A stretch of DNA of 64,000 bases from Anaerolineales bacterium (GCA_020634615.1 JACKBI010000017.1:1-64000); one strand, 5' to 3'. Positions 1 through 9,125 are shown, counted from the first letter of the stretch. Numbers and translations: made by a program. Notes: a model not told the origin generated them from the sequence alone.

Positions 1-3000
1 GGTCCACCCAGATGTGTGCCCATCCGTTACTGCCAGTGTTGCGCGTCAGAACCACATCAGTCGATCCGCCGTGCATCACCTGAACCTCGAAACGGGTGCT
101 TCCACCCTGGTAGAAACCCTGAAGATTGGCCTGAAACGACAATGTTGGGTGTTTCATCGCGACCGGTACAGAAATACTCTGCGCCAGTTTTGATTCGCCA
201 GCCTGTTGCGCCAGATCAGGACCAGCAGTCATAACGTGAACAGGTTCGGGATGCTCATCATCCCATGCCGCGATCACATTTCCAGCGCTATCTATTGTCG
301 GTGTACTTAAACCATAACCGCGGGGTGGCCAGTCACCTACGTCATCCGAGATTTCCACCGGCGCCGACCAGGTACCCATTGTATTGCGTTTCAGATAGTA
401 GACCGCAAAGTACGTCGCCGGATTGTCGTACCCAAAGACATGAACCGTACCCAGTGCATCGACGGCAATTGTGTACGACCATTGATCAAAATCAATCGGT
501 AAAGTCTCGGTTTCACCCCAGACACCGTTCGCATCGCGCTGGCGGTAGCCTGTTGCCCAAACTGCATGCAGCGTGCCGGAAGAACCAACGGCAAGAACCG
601 CAGGAAAGCGATAGTAGCCCACAGCACTGATTGCTTGCACAGTGTCTGAGGTCCCATCGCTGTGGAAATACATTTGTCGCTGTCCCGCGCTATTTTCACT
701 TATCCACGTAGCATTGATACCACCGGCAGGATCGGCAATGACGTTGGGCGAAGATGATCGCCCGCCAGACACCTGGCGAGGGGATATCCAGACACCACCG
801 GGATCTCTGTGGGTATAGAAAACGGCAGGATTATCCTGCAACTCCGACCACAGCAGATGGAGGAAACCATTACTGGCGGCCACGAGACGCGGGGTGATCG
901 AGTTATGGGGCGTTGAGAAAACTCGTGGCTGGGCGGACCATTGGCCGGTTGGACTTCGCATCGAATAGAAAATGTCTGTTCCCCCTGTACCGGAGGTCGA
1001 CCAGACAGCATGCGCGTTTCCCATCCTGTCCACAGCCAGATCTATCCCGAGGTAATACGAAACCGGCGACAAAGGTATTGTCTCAGTGGCAGACCAACTG
1101 CCATCGACGTTGCGGCGCCGGTAGTTGATTCCCTGGCCTTGTTCTGTCCACAATACATGTACCACACCATCCGACTGAACAACCAGGCGCGGTTCCCAAC
1201 TCAAAGTTGCCCCGCTATCGGACAGATCCTGGGGCTGCGACCAATCCTCTGAAGAAGCGCGATTGGCGTAAAATATATGGTTATGCTCCACCCAAACAAT
1301 GTGTGTACGATCGTCCGGTCCCAGCGCCAACTGCTCCAACTGGCCGTTATCCTGTGACAGTTGAGCCAGCGCCGCGAAAGACTGCGTTTGACCCAGACGA
1401 ACTGCCCATGCACCGCTGTGAAACGCAGTGGTCACTGGCTGAGGAAGGGGTTGACCCGCAGCCTGCCAGTTCGGGGCGAGACTTCCACTCTCAAAGCCCC
1501 AATTCGCAACTATGTTGTCATCCGGCAGTAAGACCACAGTGGCAGAAGCGTCGGCAAGCCTTGGAAAGCTGGTCGACGGCAAGCTGCCGTAACCAGACTT
1601 GCTCCAGGTCACAGCATAACTTGCAGCATCAGTAGCAACATGCGCTGCGTATGCACCGTCGCTGTCGCTACTCGATACATGGAAGGCCGCCGGTGCAGTG
1701 GTAACTGCCATCCCTTGCACCGGCGCACCGCGGTTATCGGTCACCCGGCCGCTGATGCCCCAGGTGTAGAGGACAGTCGTTGCGTCTGGGCTGCTTGGCC
1801 AGGCTTCCAGGTTCTGCGCGTTGTCGCGGGCGCGGACGCGGAACCGGATCGTCGAACCGGCCGGGCCGCTGAACGTGGCAGCGGTGTCGGTCGTGTTGGT
1901 CTTCCAGTTGGTCCACGATCCGTTGTCCTGGCGGGTCTGCACATCGTAGCTCTTGATACCCGATCCACCGGGATCGACTCCGCCCCAACGGACCTCGAGG
2001 CCGTTGCGGCTGTATTCCGGCAGGGTGTTGACCCCCGTCTGGGGCGGCAGGCTTTCCACGGTGGTCATCGCATCATAGCTGGCCGGCCAAGCCTCAGTGT
2101 TGAAGGCATTGTCGCGCGCCCGGCTGCGGAAATAGTAGGTGTGACCGCCGATGCCGGGGTAGGACGCGTTGCCGGCAGTTGTGCCAGCCAGCCAGTTGGT
2201 CCATGCACCGTTCGCGCCGTCCTTGACCTGCACGTCGTAGTCCTTAAGTCCGGCGCCGCCTGTATCCGTGCCAGACCAGCGCACCGTAAAGGGGCCGGGC
2301 GACTGGGCCGGCAACCCCTGAACGGTGGATGTGGGCGCGATGGCATCGACCGTCTCCAGGTCCGGTTTCCACTCGCGATCGCCTGGCGTCATGTCCTGAA
2401 CGCTGCTGGGATTGGCGCTGTCCCAAACGCGCACATGGCCCGTGGTCCAGTACCAGTTGCCCTGATAGTAAACCAGGGCGATCTCGCTGAATGCCAGGTA
2501 GCGGCCATCGGGCGACCAACTGCGCGCCCAGGCCACCACATCGCCGCTGGGGTTGTAGATCATGTGCTGGTTGCTGCCGTCGGCGTTCATCAGCCACAGT
2601 TCCTCCCAATTGTCGCCGTCGTAGTCGGCGTCATAGGCGATTTGCCGGCCATCGGGCGACCAAACCGGGTCGAAGGCATTCTGCTGGTTGGACAGGACTT
2701 GCTGGCCGGAGCCATCCGCGTTCATCACCATGATGCGATAGGGGCCGTTGCGATTGGAAACAAAGGCGATCTTGCTTCCATCAGGGGAATACGAGGGTGT
2801 TCCGTCGTAGCCGGGGCTGTTGGTCAGGCGCGTCTGGCCGCTGCCGTTGCCGTTCATGACGTATACTTCGGCGTTGTCAATGCCGTGACGGTAGCTTTCG
2901 AAAACGACGCGCGCGCCGTCCGGCGACCATGCCGGCGCCTGATCATCGGTGGAATCGTTGGTTAGCGCCGTGACGCCGCTGCCGTCCGCGTTCATGGCAA

Positions 3001-3376
3001 AGATATCGAAATCACCGCCGGCGCGGTCTGACGCGAACACGATGCGGGTGGCGCCTCGATTCAGCCGCGCATCTTTGTCCAGGGCCGGGTGATTCGTCAA
3101 CCGCACCGCACCTGATCCATCCGGGTTGGCACCGTAGATCTCCCAGTTGTTGTCGCGATAGGACTGGAAGACCATACGCGCCCAGGGAACGATGTTGGCA
3201 GCGGGCGCGTCGGAGCCGGGCTGCACTGCTTCAGGGCCGGTCTCGATCCAGGGTGTGGCTTCCCACAGCGAGCCGGGAAGCGGGGGCGAGTCCTGTTGCA
3301 AGACGCCGGCTGCGCTCGCTGCCGGCGCAAGTGTCACAATCAACACAAACACAAGGATGGGGATTAGGTGTCTCAT
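1..3376 (-). CDS. Large secreted multidomain beta-propeller protein (C-terminus beyond window)
   Basis: An open frame begins at ATG 3376, 8 nt after a GGGAGG ribosome site, and stays open to the window edge (about 1125 residues seen). Residues 1-22 form a signal peptide ending in APAASA. Residues about 70-330 are TolB/PD40-type blades, with repeated motifs such as MNADGSG, WSPDG and IAFVSNR. Two fibronectin/Ig-like repeats (about 335-540) share the phrases DYDVQ/SYDVQ and FRSRARDN/FRVRARDN. A carboxypeptidase-regulatory-like domain (about 550-620, starting ISGRVTDNRGAPVQG) follows, then sialidase/BNR-like blades with repeated HVLW, HAVW and GTWSAP motifs. It is probably exported and binds or displays on the cell surface. 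No catalytic motif is visible. The C-terminal anchor or sorting signal would lie outside the window. Confidence 0.85.
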   Translation of the reverse strand, partial: MRHLIPILVFVLIVTLAPAASAAGVLQQDSPPLPGSLWEATPWIETGPEAVQPGSDAPAANIVPWARMVFQSYRDNNWEIYGANPDGSGAVRLTNHPALDKDARLNRGATRIVFASDRAGGDFDIFAMNADGSGVTALTNDSTDDQAPAWSPDGARVVFESYRHGIDNAEVYVMNGNGSGQTRLTNSPGYDGTPSYSPDGSKIAFVSNRNGPYRIMVMNADGSGQQVLSNQQNAFDPVWSPDGRQIAYDADYDGDNWEELWLMNADGSNQHMIYNPSGDVVAWARSWSPDGRYLAFSEIALVYYQGNWYWTTGHVRVWDSANPSSVQDMTPGDREWKPDLETVDAIAPTSTVQGLPAQSPGPFTVRWSGTDTGGAGLKDYDVQVKDGANGAWTNWLAGTTAGNASYPGIGGHTYYFRSRARDNAFNTEAWPASYDAMTTVESLPPQTGVNTLPEYSRNGLEVRWGGVDPGGSGIKSYDVQTRQDNGSWTNWKTNTTDTAATFSGPAGSTIRFRVRARDNAQNLEAWPSSPDATTVLYTWGISGRVTDNRGAPVQGMAVTTAPAAFHVSSSDSDGAYAAHVATDAASYAVTWSKSGYGSLPSTSFPRLADASATVVLLPDDNIVANWGFESGSLAPNWQAAGQPLPQPVTTAFHSGAWAVRLGQTQSFAALAQLSQDNGQLEQLALGPDDRTHIVWVEHNHIFYANRASSEDWSQPQDLSDSGATLSWEPRLVVQSDGVVHVLWTEQGQGINYRRRNVDGSWSATETIPLSPVSYYLGIDLAVDRMGNAHAVWSTSGTGGTDIFYSMRSPTGQWSAQPRVFSTPHNSITPRLVAASNGFLHLLWSELQDNPAVFYTHRDPGGVWISPRQVSGGRSSSPNVIADPAGGINATWISENSAGQRQMYFHSDGTSDTVQAISAVGYYRFPAVLAVGSSGTLHAVWATGYRQRDANGVWGETETLPIDFDQWSYTIAVDALGTVHVFGYDNPATYFAVYYLKRNTMGTWSAPVEISDDVGDWPPRGYGLSTPTIDSAGNVIAAWDDEHPEPVHVMTAGPDLAQQAGESKLAQSISVPVAMKHPTLSFQANLQGFYQGGSTRFEVQVMHGGSTDVVLTRNTGSNGWAHIWVD

Positions 3377-3589
3377 CGGGGTGCCTCCCATGAATAGTAA
3401 CGGTGACTATGGCGTTCGCGTTCGCCTGTCCCTGTCGGCAACCAACCGCAGAAGTGACCGCCACCGCCGCGACTGATGTACTATTGCATATTGTAGCACA
3501 GGATCATGAAATGAGGATGAACAGCGAATGAAAGTGGATGACGATCCTGTCATGAATGGGGAGGCGCGCTTGCCGGTTCGCCAAAACGC
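3377..3589. other. Intergenic region between divergent genes
   Basis: This stretch carries the 5' leader of the minus-strand propeller gene. A possible minus-strand -10 (TACAAT, complement of 3490-3495) is present, but no good -35 stands at the expected distance. Nothing coding is convincing here. The far end passes into the acyP promoter. Confidence 0.35.
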
Positions 3590-3618
3590 TTGACAGGCAG
3601 GAAGGAAGATGATAAAAC
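3590..3618 (+). promoter_or_regulatory. Promoter of acyP-pcm
   Basis: TTGACA at 3590-3595 and TAAAAC at 3613-3618 are separated by 17 nt. The -35 matches the sigma-70 consensus exactly and the -10 matches at 4 of 6. It lies about 80 nt before the acyP start and faces it. Confidence 0.6.
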
Positions 3619-3698
3619 GAAGATAGCTGGCAGCCTCCTCCCGCCATATTACCACTGGTTGAAGCAGAGACCGAGCAACCGTTTCACAGGATAGGACC

Positions 3699-3977
3699 AT
3701 GAGCGACGTCAGGGCCCACGTATTGGTCAGCGGCCATGTACATGGCGTGTTTTTTCGCGGCCAGACGCAGCGACGCGCCAATACCCACGGCGTGGCGGGC
3801 TGGGTGCGCAACCTGCCAAATGGCCAGGTCGAAGCTGTGTTCGAAGGGGACGAAACCAAAGTCCGCGACATGGTAGCATGGTGCCGCCAGGGCCCACCCA
3901 ACGCGCTGGTCACCGGCGTCGACGTGCGCTACGAACCATACACCGGCGCCTTTCTCAGCTTCTCGGTTCGCTATTAG
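3699..3977 (+). CDS. acyP: Acylphosphatase
   Basis: This 92-residue cytoplasmic enzyme hydrolyses the carboxyl-phosphate bond of acyl phosphates. Length and sequence match the family. The N-terminal HVHGVFFRGQTQ loop carries the phosphate-binding arginine, and GWVRNLPNG carries the catalytic asparagine. The C-terminal region (VRYEPYTGAFLSFSVRY) has the usual family ending. An AGGA-type ribosome site precedes ATG 3699. The gene lies 4 nt upstream of pcm on the same strand, so the two are likely co-transcribed from the promoter at 3590. Confidence 0.93.
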   Translation: MSDVRAHVLVSGHVHGVFFRGQTQRRANTHGVAGWVRNLPNGQVEAVFEGDETKVRDMVAWCRQGPPNALVTGVDVRYEPYTGAFLSFSVRY

Positions 3978-3981
3978 GCTC

Positions 3982-4656
3982 ATGTCTGAACAGCAATTTC
4001 GCGCCTCACCACCGAGTGGGATGTCCTTCGAACAACAGCGCGCCTGGATGGTTCAAACGCAGCTTGAGCACTGGGGAATTCACGACCGCCGTGTCTTGCA
4101 GGTCATGGGTGCGCTGCCGCGCGAGCGGTTTGTCCCGCCCGGCGAGCGCTCGTCAGCTTATTATGACGGTGCGCTGCCGATTGGCGATGAGCAAACGATC
4201 TCGCAGCCCTACGTCGTTGCCCACATGACTGAGTTGCTGGCGTTGCAGGGAACCGAGAAGGTCCTGGAGATTGGAACCGGATCGGGCTATCAAACAGCGG
4301 TGCTTGGCAGGCTGGCCGCGCAGGTGTTCACCGTAGAACGGATCGCCAGCCTTTCGCAACGGGCCGCAAGGATTCTGGCGGAACTGGAAATCGACAATGT
4401 GCACTACTTCGTTGGCGATGGCAGTCTGGGCTGGCCGGAGCACGCCCCTTACGAGGCGATTCTGGTCACCTGTGCTGCACCGCGCGTGCCTGTCCCCTTG
4501 CTGGAGCAGTTGGCCGACGGTGGACGGATGGTGACGCCGGTCGGCCCGCGCGGCGCCCAGACTCTGGTACGCGTCATCAGAACCGGCGAGACCTTCAAGG
4601 AAGAACAGTTGTCAGCGGTGGCCTTCGTTCCCCTGATCGGACAGTACGGGTGGTGA
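3982..4656 (+). CDS. pcm: Protein-L-isoaspartate O-methyltransferase
   Basis: This SAM-dependent enzyme methylates isoaspartyl residues in damaged proteins, allowing their repair. The protein is 224 residues, a normal length. The family region RERFVPPGERSSAYYDGALP is followed by the substrate loop GDEQTISQPYVVAHM. SAM motif I, VLEIGTGSGYQTAVL, is at about residue 94. The final strand contains QLADGGRMVTPVG, typical of the family. It starts 4 nt after acyP and ends 14 nt before a palindromic repeat that separates it from the convergent GNAT gene. Confidence 0.95.
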   Translation: MSEQQFRASPPSGMSFEQQRAWMVQTQLEHWGIHDRRVLQVMGALPRERFVPPGERSSAYYDGALPIGDEQTISQPYVVAHMTELLALQGTEKVLEIGTGSGYQTAVLGRLAAQVFTVERIASLSQRAARILAELEIDNVHYFVGDGSLGWPEHAPYEAILVTCAAPRVPVPLLEQLADGGRMVTPVGPRGAQTLVRVIRTGETFKEEQLSAVAFVPLIGQYGW

Positions 4657-4670
4657 GCAACTGGACGAAG

Positions 4671-4735
4671 AGAGTTCGGAAGTCGCCGATGAGCCACGAC
4701 ATAGCCCTCGTGTGCCCGGGCGATTTCCGAGGTCT
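4671..4735. repeat. 3'-end inverted repeat element, copy 1
   Basis: Left arm AGAGTTCGGAAGTCGCCGA (4671-4689) and the reverse complement of the right arm (4717-4735), AGACCTCGGAAATCGCCCG, match at 14 of 19 positions. The element lies exactly between the convergent 3' ends of pcm and the GNAT gene. This is the most diverged of five related copies in the window. Confidence 0.75.
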
Positions 4736-5197
4736 TCAGGTGTCCTCCGCGCCCTCCCAGCGCATGACGATGATGCGCTGCCGGACAAAGACACGCGCCA
4801 ACGTCCCGCCGATGGCCGACTTCAAGCGCAGCCCGCGCGGCGCTTGTAACACGGGAATACGGACAAATCCATGCTGCTCGTAGTAGGGCTGGCGAGCTTC
4901 AACACACTCCAGATGCACCGGCGGGCTTTCTTCCGCCAGACAGGCCCGAATCAACATGCCGCCCAGACCACGCTTGCGGAAGTCTTTGCGCACCCAGAGA
5001 CTGCCCAGTTCCCTGGTGTCCCAATACCGGCGCACCTGACACATGCCAAGCACGTCGCCGTCAGGCGCCACTGCCAGCTTGAAGCGCCGCCAGTCCAGCC
5101 CGGTTCGGTCCAGACCGGCCGACTTGATGGTCTGCTTGATAACCTCAGCATCCGCTTCGGTGGCCGGGCGAATGATAATCTCGTCAGTTTGCATCAT
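4736..5197 (-). CDS. GNAT family N-acetyltransferase
   Basis: This 153-residue GNAT-fold protein transfers an acetyl group from acetyl-CoA to an unknown amine. The motif A region reads LGSLWVRKDFRKRGLGGMLI, with the R/K-x-x-G-L-G acetyl-CoA pyrophosphate loop. VEARQPYYEQHGFVRI is the characteristic C-terminal Y-x-x-x-G-F segment. Its start overlaps the stop of the upstream NUDIX gene by 4 nt (ATGA), so the two are probably translationally coupled. The substrate cannot be deduced. Confidence 0.88.
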   Translation of the reverse strand: MMQTDEIIIRPATEADAEVIKQTIKSAGLDRTGLDWRRFKLAVAPDGDVLGMCQVRRYWDTRELGSLWVRKDFRKRGLGGMLIRACLAEESPPVHLECVEARQPYYEQHGFVRIPVLQAPRGLRLKSAIGGTLARVFVRQRIIVMRWEGAEDT

Positions 5198-5655
5198 TCC
5201 ACCCGCCAGTTGACCAGGCGCAGGTCGCTGTCGTACTCGAACTTCATCGAAATCGGGACCGGATTGCTCCCGACCACGTACGGATAGAAAATGGCGTCGG
5301 CTTGGGGAATATCCAGCGTCAGCACCTGGTCAGCGTCGATCCAGGCCAGGTCGCCCTCGTCACAGCTTGTCAGATCACCGCTGAACTCGGCGACGCGGTA
5401 GATGAACATCAGCCACTGCCAGTCGGGCAGCGGCGAGGTTTCAGTGACGATGATGCGCAATTGAGGCCGGCCTGTGGCGACCAGTCCGGTCTCTTCGTAC
5501 AGCTCGCGCACGGCGCATTCAGCCGGCGACTCGTCGATCTCTACCTTGCCGCCGGGCGCGGTCCACTGGCCCAAATTGGGCTGCTTGCGGCGATGCATCA
5601 TCAACACCTTGCCGTCGCGCGCTGCATATATTAGAGTTGCTACTTTGCGTGTCAT
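5194..5655 (-). CDS. NUDIX hydrolase, MutT-like
   Basis: This is a 153-residue pyrophosphohydrolase of the MutT/8-oxo-dGTP type. The complete Nudix box starts at about residue 36 (GKVEIDESPAECAVRELYEE then TG), with all metal-binding glutamates in place. The preceding WTAPGG loop is typical of nucleotide-sanitising members. It is the first gene of a two-gene unit with the GNAT gene. A TATAAT (complement of 5780-5785) about 125 nt upstream could be the -10, but the -35 is weak. The natural substrate is unknown. Confidence 0.88.
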   Translation of the reverse strand: MTRKVATLIYAARDGKVLMMHRRKQPNLGQWTAPGGKVEIDESPAECAVRELYEETGLVATGRPQLRIIVTETSPLPDWQWLMFIYRVAEFSGDLTSCDEGDLAWIDADQVLTLDIPQADAIFYPYVVGSNPVPISMKFEYDSDLRLVNWRVE

Positions 5656-5818
5656 AGGTTGCCTTTGGGAGAGGTGAAACGTGATGCAACAAACGCAATT
5701 ACCGCTGACCGGCGTGCGGCCATGTCTTTCGTTTCACGTGGCACCAAGCTATAGCGCCCGCTGTCAGGAACGCTGCGGGATTATACAACATGAGTTGCGC
5801 CGTTGCCAGCAAAATCAC

Positions 5819-5847
5819 TTGCGGAGTCGGCAGAAGAGTGATAAAGT
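5819..5847 (+). promoter_or_regulatory. Candidate promoter of the coiled-coil membrane protein gene
   Basis: TTGCGG (5819-5824), a 17-nt spacer and TAAAGT (5842-5847) stand 70 nt before the start codon. Both boxes match the consensus only partly, so this is a moderate prediction. Confidence 0.4.
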
Positions 5848-5916
5848 GTGGCTATCAGCAGGTTGCTGACAACCTGATCATTCGTTGGACGCCGCCACCC
5901 ATTCAAGGAGGAAGCC

Positions 5917-6816
5917 ATGACCCCTGTTGTCTGGGCCGTCGTTGGTTTTGTTGCCGGATTGATCGTGATGTGGCTGGTTATGCGCTTCACGGTTCTGAAG
6001 AGCGGCCAGCAGCAAGCACAATCGCTGAATGCCCGCATTGCCGAGGAGGAATCGGCCCGTGCCCGGGACCGCGAAGAAATCGGCAAGCTGGAAAGCCGGC
6101 TGCAATACCGTGAAAACGACAACGCCGAACTCAAGGAACGCCTGAGCAAAACAGAAGGACAGCTGCGCGAGCGCCAGCAGACCGTAGCCACTCTGGAAAC
6201 ACAGGTTTCGGGACTGGAAAGCGCACGTTCCGATCTGGAACGCGCCATGACGCGCATGGAGGACCGGGTCAAGGAAGGCGATGCCCGCCTGCGCGAAATG
6301 GAGGCGAACGCATTGACGCTGGACACCCGCGTCCACCAGCAGCAGGCCGAGCTTGACAAGCTGCGCAGCGAGCTGGAGCGACGCGATGGACGCATCACGG
6401 AACTCCAAACCAAGCTGACCGAACGCGAAAAGCAGCTTGCCGAGGCCGAAGATATTCTGGACCGGCAGCGGGTGACGCTGCGTTCAAGTTCCGGAGCCGA
6501 CAAGGGGCTGCGCGCCGCTATTAATCGCCAGCAGGCCGAGATCAACAGCCTGCGACAAAGGCTGGATGAGGCGTTGAAGCAGGCAGCCAGCCGTAATCAG
6601 CGGCTGACCCAACTGCAGGAAGCATTGAGCGAGCGCAAAGCCGTCATTGCCGACCTGCGCCACCAACTCTACGAGGCAACCCGAGGCGCTGCCGCGCCGG
6701 ACAGAGTGGAGGGCGTCGGGGATTCTGTCGCTGAAGAGATCGCCGAAATGGAGGCCGAATCAGAGGCTGCCACGCCAAATATGGGAGAACCTGACGAGGC
6801 GGGACCAGAAACGTAG
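5917..6816 (+). CDS. Membrane-anchored coiled-coil protein of unknown function
   Basis: This 299-residue protein has one N-terminal transmembrane segment (about residues 4-24, VWAVVGFVAGLIVMWLVMRF). A long, highly charged alpha-helical coiled coil follows, running from about residue 35 to 255 and rich in E, R, Q and L with heptad spacing. The tail (260-299) is acidic and probably disordered. The layout resembles the N-terminal half of RmuC-like or other membrane-tethered coiled-coil proteins, but no nuclease or other catalytic domain is present. A strong AAGGAGGA ribosome site precedes the ATG. It is a monocistronic gene followed by a hairpin terminator. I do not recognise a specific family. 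Confidence 0.7.
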   Translation: MTPVVWAVVGFVAGLIVMWLVMRFTVLKSGQQQAQSLNARIAEEESARARDREEIGKLESRLQYRENDNAELKERLSKTEGQLRERQQTVATLETQVSGLESARSDLERAMTRMEDRVKEGDARLREMEANALTLDTRVHQQQAELDKLRSELERRDGRITELQTKLTEREKQLAEAEDILDRQRVTLRSSSGADKGLRAAINRQQAEINSLRQRLDEALKQAASRNQRLTQLQEALSERKAVIADLRHQLYEATRGAAAPDRVEGVGDSVAEEIAEMEAESEAATPNMGEPDEAGPET

Positions 6817-6910
6817 GGAAAGCGTAGGATTGGCGTCGAGTAACGAATCACAGGAGGTGCTAGAATACTAACTGAGATGATCAGTCTCTTCTTCTCCTCC
6901 TTTTCCGATA

Positions 6911-6946
6911 GAGAGCGCTCTGGGCCGGGCAACCCAGAGCGCTCTC
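6911..6946. terminator. Hairpin between convergent genes
   Basis: GAGAGCGCTCTGGG (6911-6924) and CCCAGAGCGCTCTC (6933-6946) form a perfect 14-bp stem with an 8-nt loop. It lies between the 3' ends of the coiled-coil gene and the ABC-F gene. No U-tract follows on either strand, so it may work as a factor-dependent terminator or 3' stabiliser for both. Confidence 0.6.
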
Positions 6947-6983
6947 GCGTCATCCAGCAGCAATTTGCTTCTGCCGCCTCCCG

Positions 6984-8927
6984 CTAGCGTTCTGACAACT
7001 CCAGCCAGCGCGTCATCGCCTCATCCAACTCGGTCTCCAACACCAGAAGCTGCTCCGCCAGATCCTGCAGTCGCAAGTAGTCGTCACCGCTGGCGTTGAC
7101 CTCACTTTGAAGCGCCGCCTGCCGCGCTTCCAATCCCTCGATACGGGTTTCCAGCGCTTCAAGCTCGCGCTGTTCCTTCCACGTCAACTTCCGCGGTCCA
7201 GACTCTTCCGTCACGCCAGATTGCGCATTTGCCTTCGCTAACTCCCCTTCGTCCTCTCTCCGTTCTTTCCCTCCTTTCCCATCTTTCCCTGCTTCCTCCT
7301 CCCGCAACCGCCGATAAACGCTGAACGGCGCCGGATAGCGCCCGCTGACTCGTCCATCTTCGAAGCTCACCAAATAGTCCACCGCGCGATCCAGGAAGTA
7401 GCGATCATGGCTGGCGACTACAAGGCAGCCGGCAAAGTGGTCCAGAAATTCCTCCAGAACCGCCAGCGTCTGGATATCAAGGTCGTTGGTCGGTTCGTCC
7501 AGCAGCAAGACGTTCGGCTGGTGGATCAGGGTCCGCAGCAGGTAGAGTCGCCGCCGTTCACCACCGCTGAGCGCGCCGATAGCAGCGTACTGTTGTGGCC
7601 GCGGAAAAAGGAACCACTCCAACATCTGCGGCGCGTCGATCAGTTGCAGGTCAGCCGCGGTACGGTTCCAGACTGGCGTATTGCGCTGCTGAACGCGAAT
7701 CAGCTCGGCCTCGCCTTTGATAAAGTCGATAACCCGCTGCGACTCGTCCAGGTCGACGTTGCGCTGGTCGTAATAGCCAACCTGTACCGTCTCACCCCAT
7801 TCCACCACGCCGGCGTCCGGCTGGAGTTTGCCGGCCAGAATGTCAAGGAAGGTGCTCTTGCCCGCGCCGTTGGGACCGATGATGCCGATCCGGTCGCCGG
7901 GCTCCAGTTCGAAATCAACGCCAGCAAAGACCGGCTTGCCGCTGTACCCCTTGGCCAGGTTGCGCGCTGCCAACACCTTCTTACCCAACCGGCGGCTGGC
8001 CAGCGCCATGGCAACTTTGTCCTGTCGGCTGTCAAAGCGCAGGGTCAGGAGTTCCTCAACCCGCTGCTTGCGCGCCTTCTGCTTGGTAGCACGCGCCGAG
8101 GGGCTGCGATGGAGCCACTCCAGTTCGCGGCGCAGCAGCCGACGGCGGTCCTCCTCCATCTCAGCCAGCCGCTCGTGGTGTTCAGCCGACTGCTCCAGAT
8201 AGCGGGTGTAGTTGCCGCTATAGCTGACCAGTTGGCGGCGATCCAGTTCAACGATGCGATTGACCACCCGGTCGAGGAAGTAGCGATCATGGGTGACCAT
8301 CAGCAGCGCGGCCGGCAAGCCTAGCAGTGTGCTCTCCAGCCAGTCGACCGCGTCGGCGTCGACATGGTTGGTGGGCTCGTCGAGAATGAGCAGGTCGCCA
8401 GGATCCAGCAGCGCGCGCGCCAGTGCGACCCGCTTGCGCTGCCCGCCGCTGAGCGTGGCGATCAGCGCATCGAACTCAGAGACGCCCAGCCGCGTCAGGA
8501 TTGCCTTGGCAGCCGCCTCGGCCGTCCAACCGCCTGCCCGATCCATGGCTTCGGTCAGCGCGGCGAAGCGCGCCTGCACCGCAGGATCGGCAGGCTGGCG
8601 TTGCAGCGACTGGTTGGCCGCCTCGTAATCGCGCAGCAGGCGCATCTGCGGCGCATCGCTCTGAAACAGGGTTTCCAGCACGGAGAGACGTTCGTTCAGC
8701 GCAGGCTCCTGGGCCAGATAACGCACACGGACGCCGCCCCAGACGGTAACCTTGCCGTCGTCGGGCGTCTCCAAACCGGCAATGATGCGCAGCAGAGTCG
8801 TCTTGCCGCTGCCGTTGACGCCGATCAGTCCGATGCGATCGCCCTGGTTGATCAGCAAGCTGACGTCATCCAACAGCACGCGTTCGCTGAATTGTTTGCG
8901 GATATTTTGCAGAGTAACGAGATTCAC
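6984..8927 (-). CDS. ABC-F family ATPase
   Basis: This soluble protein has two ABC domains and no membrane domain, the layout of ABC-F translation factors such as Uup and EttA. Domain 1 has Walker A GVNGSGKTTL, signature LSGGQRKRVALARA and Walker B LLILDEPTNHVD. Domain 2 has GPNGAGKSTF, LSGGERRRLYLLRT and LLLDEPTNDLD. The inter-domain linker is long and arginine-rich. A C-terminal coiled coil (about 590-647) resembles the Uup DNA/ribosome-binding tail. I chose GTG 8927 because the product then begins with the family-like MNLVTLQNIRK. An in-frame GTG at 8960 adds 11 residues, and neither start has a clear ribosome site. A low-complexity K/G/E-rich insert near residue 545 comes from a pyrimidine-rich repeat at about 7237-7301. 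Confidence 0.9.
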   Translation of the reverse strand: MNLVTLQNIRKQFSERVLLDDVSLLINQGDRIGLIGVNGSGKTTLLRIIAGLETPDDGKVTVWGGVRVRYLAQEPALNERLSVLETLFQSDAPQMRLLRDYEAANQSLQRQPADPAVQARFAALTEAMDRAGGWTAEAAAKAILTRLGVSEFDALIATLSGGQRKRVALARALLDPGDLLILDEPTNHVDADAVDWLESTLLGLPAALLMVTHDRYFLDRVVNRIVELDRRQLVSYSGNYTRYLEQSAEHHERLAEMEEDRRRLLRRELEWLHRSPSARATKQKARKQRVEELLTLRFDSRQDKVAMALASRRLGKKVLAARNLAKGYSGKPVFAGVDFELEPGDRIGIIGPNGAGKSTFLDILAGKLQPDAGVVEWGETVQVGYYDQRNVDLDESQRVIDFIKGEAELIRVQQRNTPVWNRTAADLQLIDAPQMLEWFLFPRPQQYAAIGALSGGERRRLYLLRTLIHQPNVLLLDEPTNDLDIQTLAVLEEFLDHFAGCLVVASHDRYFLDRAVDYLVSFEDGRVSGRYPAPFSVYRRLREEEAGKDGKGGKERREDEGELAKANAQSGVTEESGPRKLTWKEQRELEALETRIEGLEARQAALQSEVNASGDDYLRLQDLAEQLLVLETELDEAMTRWLELSER

Positions 8928-8988
8928 GCCCGCAGCATAGCACGTTACCCAGGGAGACACAAAACAAAAGGGGGGAAGTCAACACTGC

Positions 8989-9125
8989 GGCTGGACTCGG
9001 TCGGAGACCGGCCAGAGCGTCGGAGGAGAATTCCAAATAGTGGCTGGACTCGGTCGGAGACCGGCCTGAGCTTCAGGGGACATTCAAAACGGTGGCTGGG
9101 CGCGGTCATATACCGGCCAGAGCGT
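8989..9125. repeat. Three tandem 52-53 bp hairpin-forming repeats
   Basis: Three units start at GGCTGG at 8989, 9042 and 9094. Units 1 and 2 share the core GGCTGGACTCGGTCGGAGA followed by CCGGCC, and unit 3 is diverged. Each core can fold as CGGTC-GGA-GACCG extended by TGG/CCA pairing. They fill most of the gene-free stretch between the ABC-F gene and the HAD gene. Nothing else is evident there except a weak -10 (TAAGAT, 9219-9224). Confidence 0.8.

Noticed and set aside
1640..2965. A 441-codon open frame on the plus strand
   Set aside because: It is antisense to the large propeller gene, whose frame shows domain repeats and a signal peptide. The plus-strand product is low-complexity and Ala/Arg/Val-rich.
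8989..9125. CRISPR array
   Set aside because: Only three units at 52-53 bp spacing, with diverged repeats, no spacer uniformity and no cas gene.
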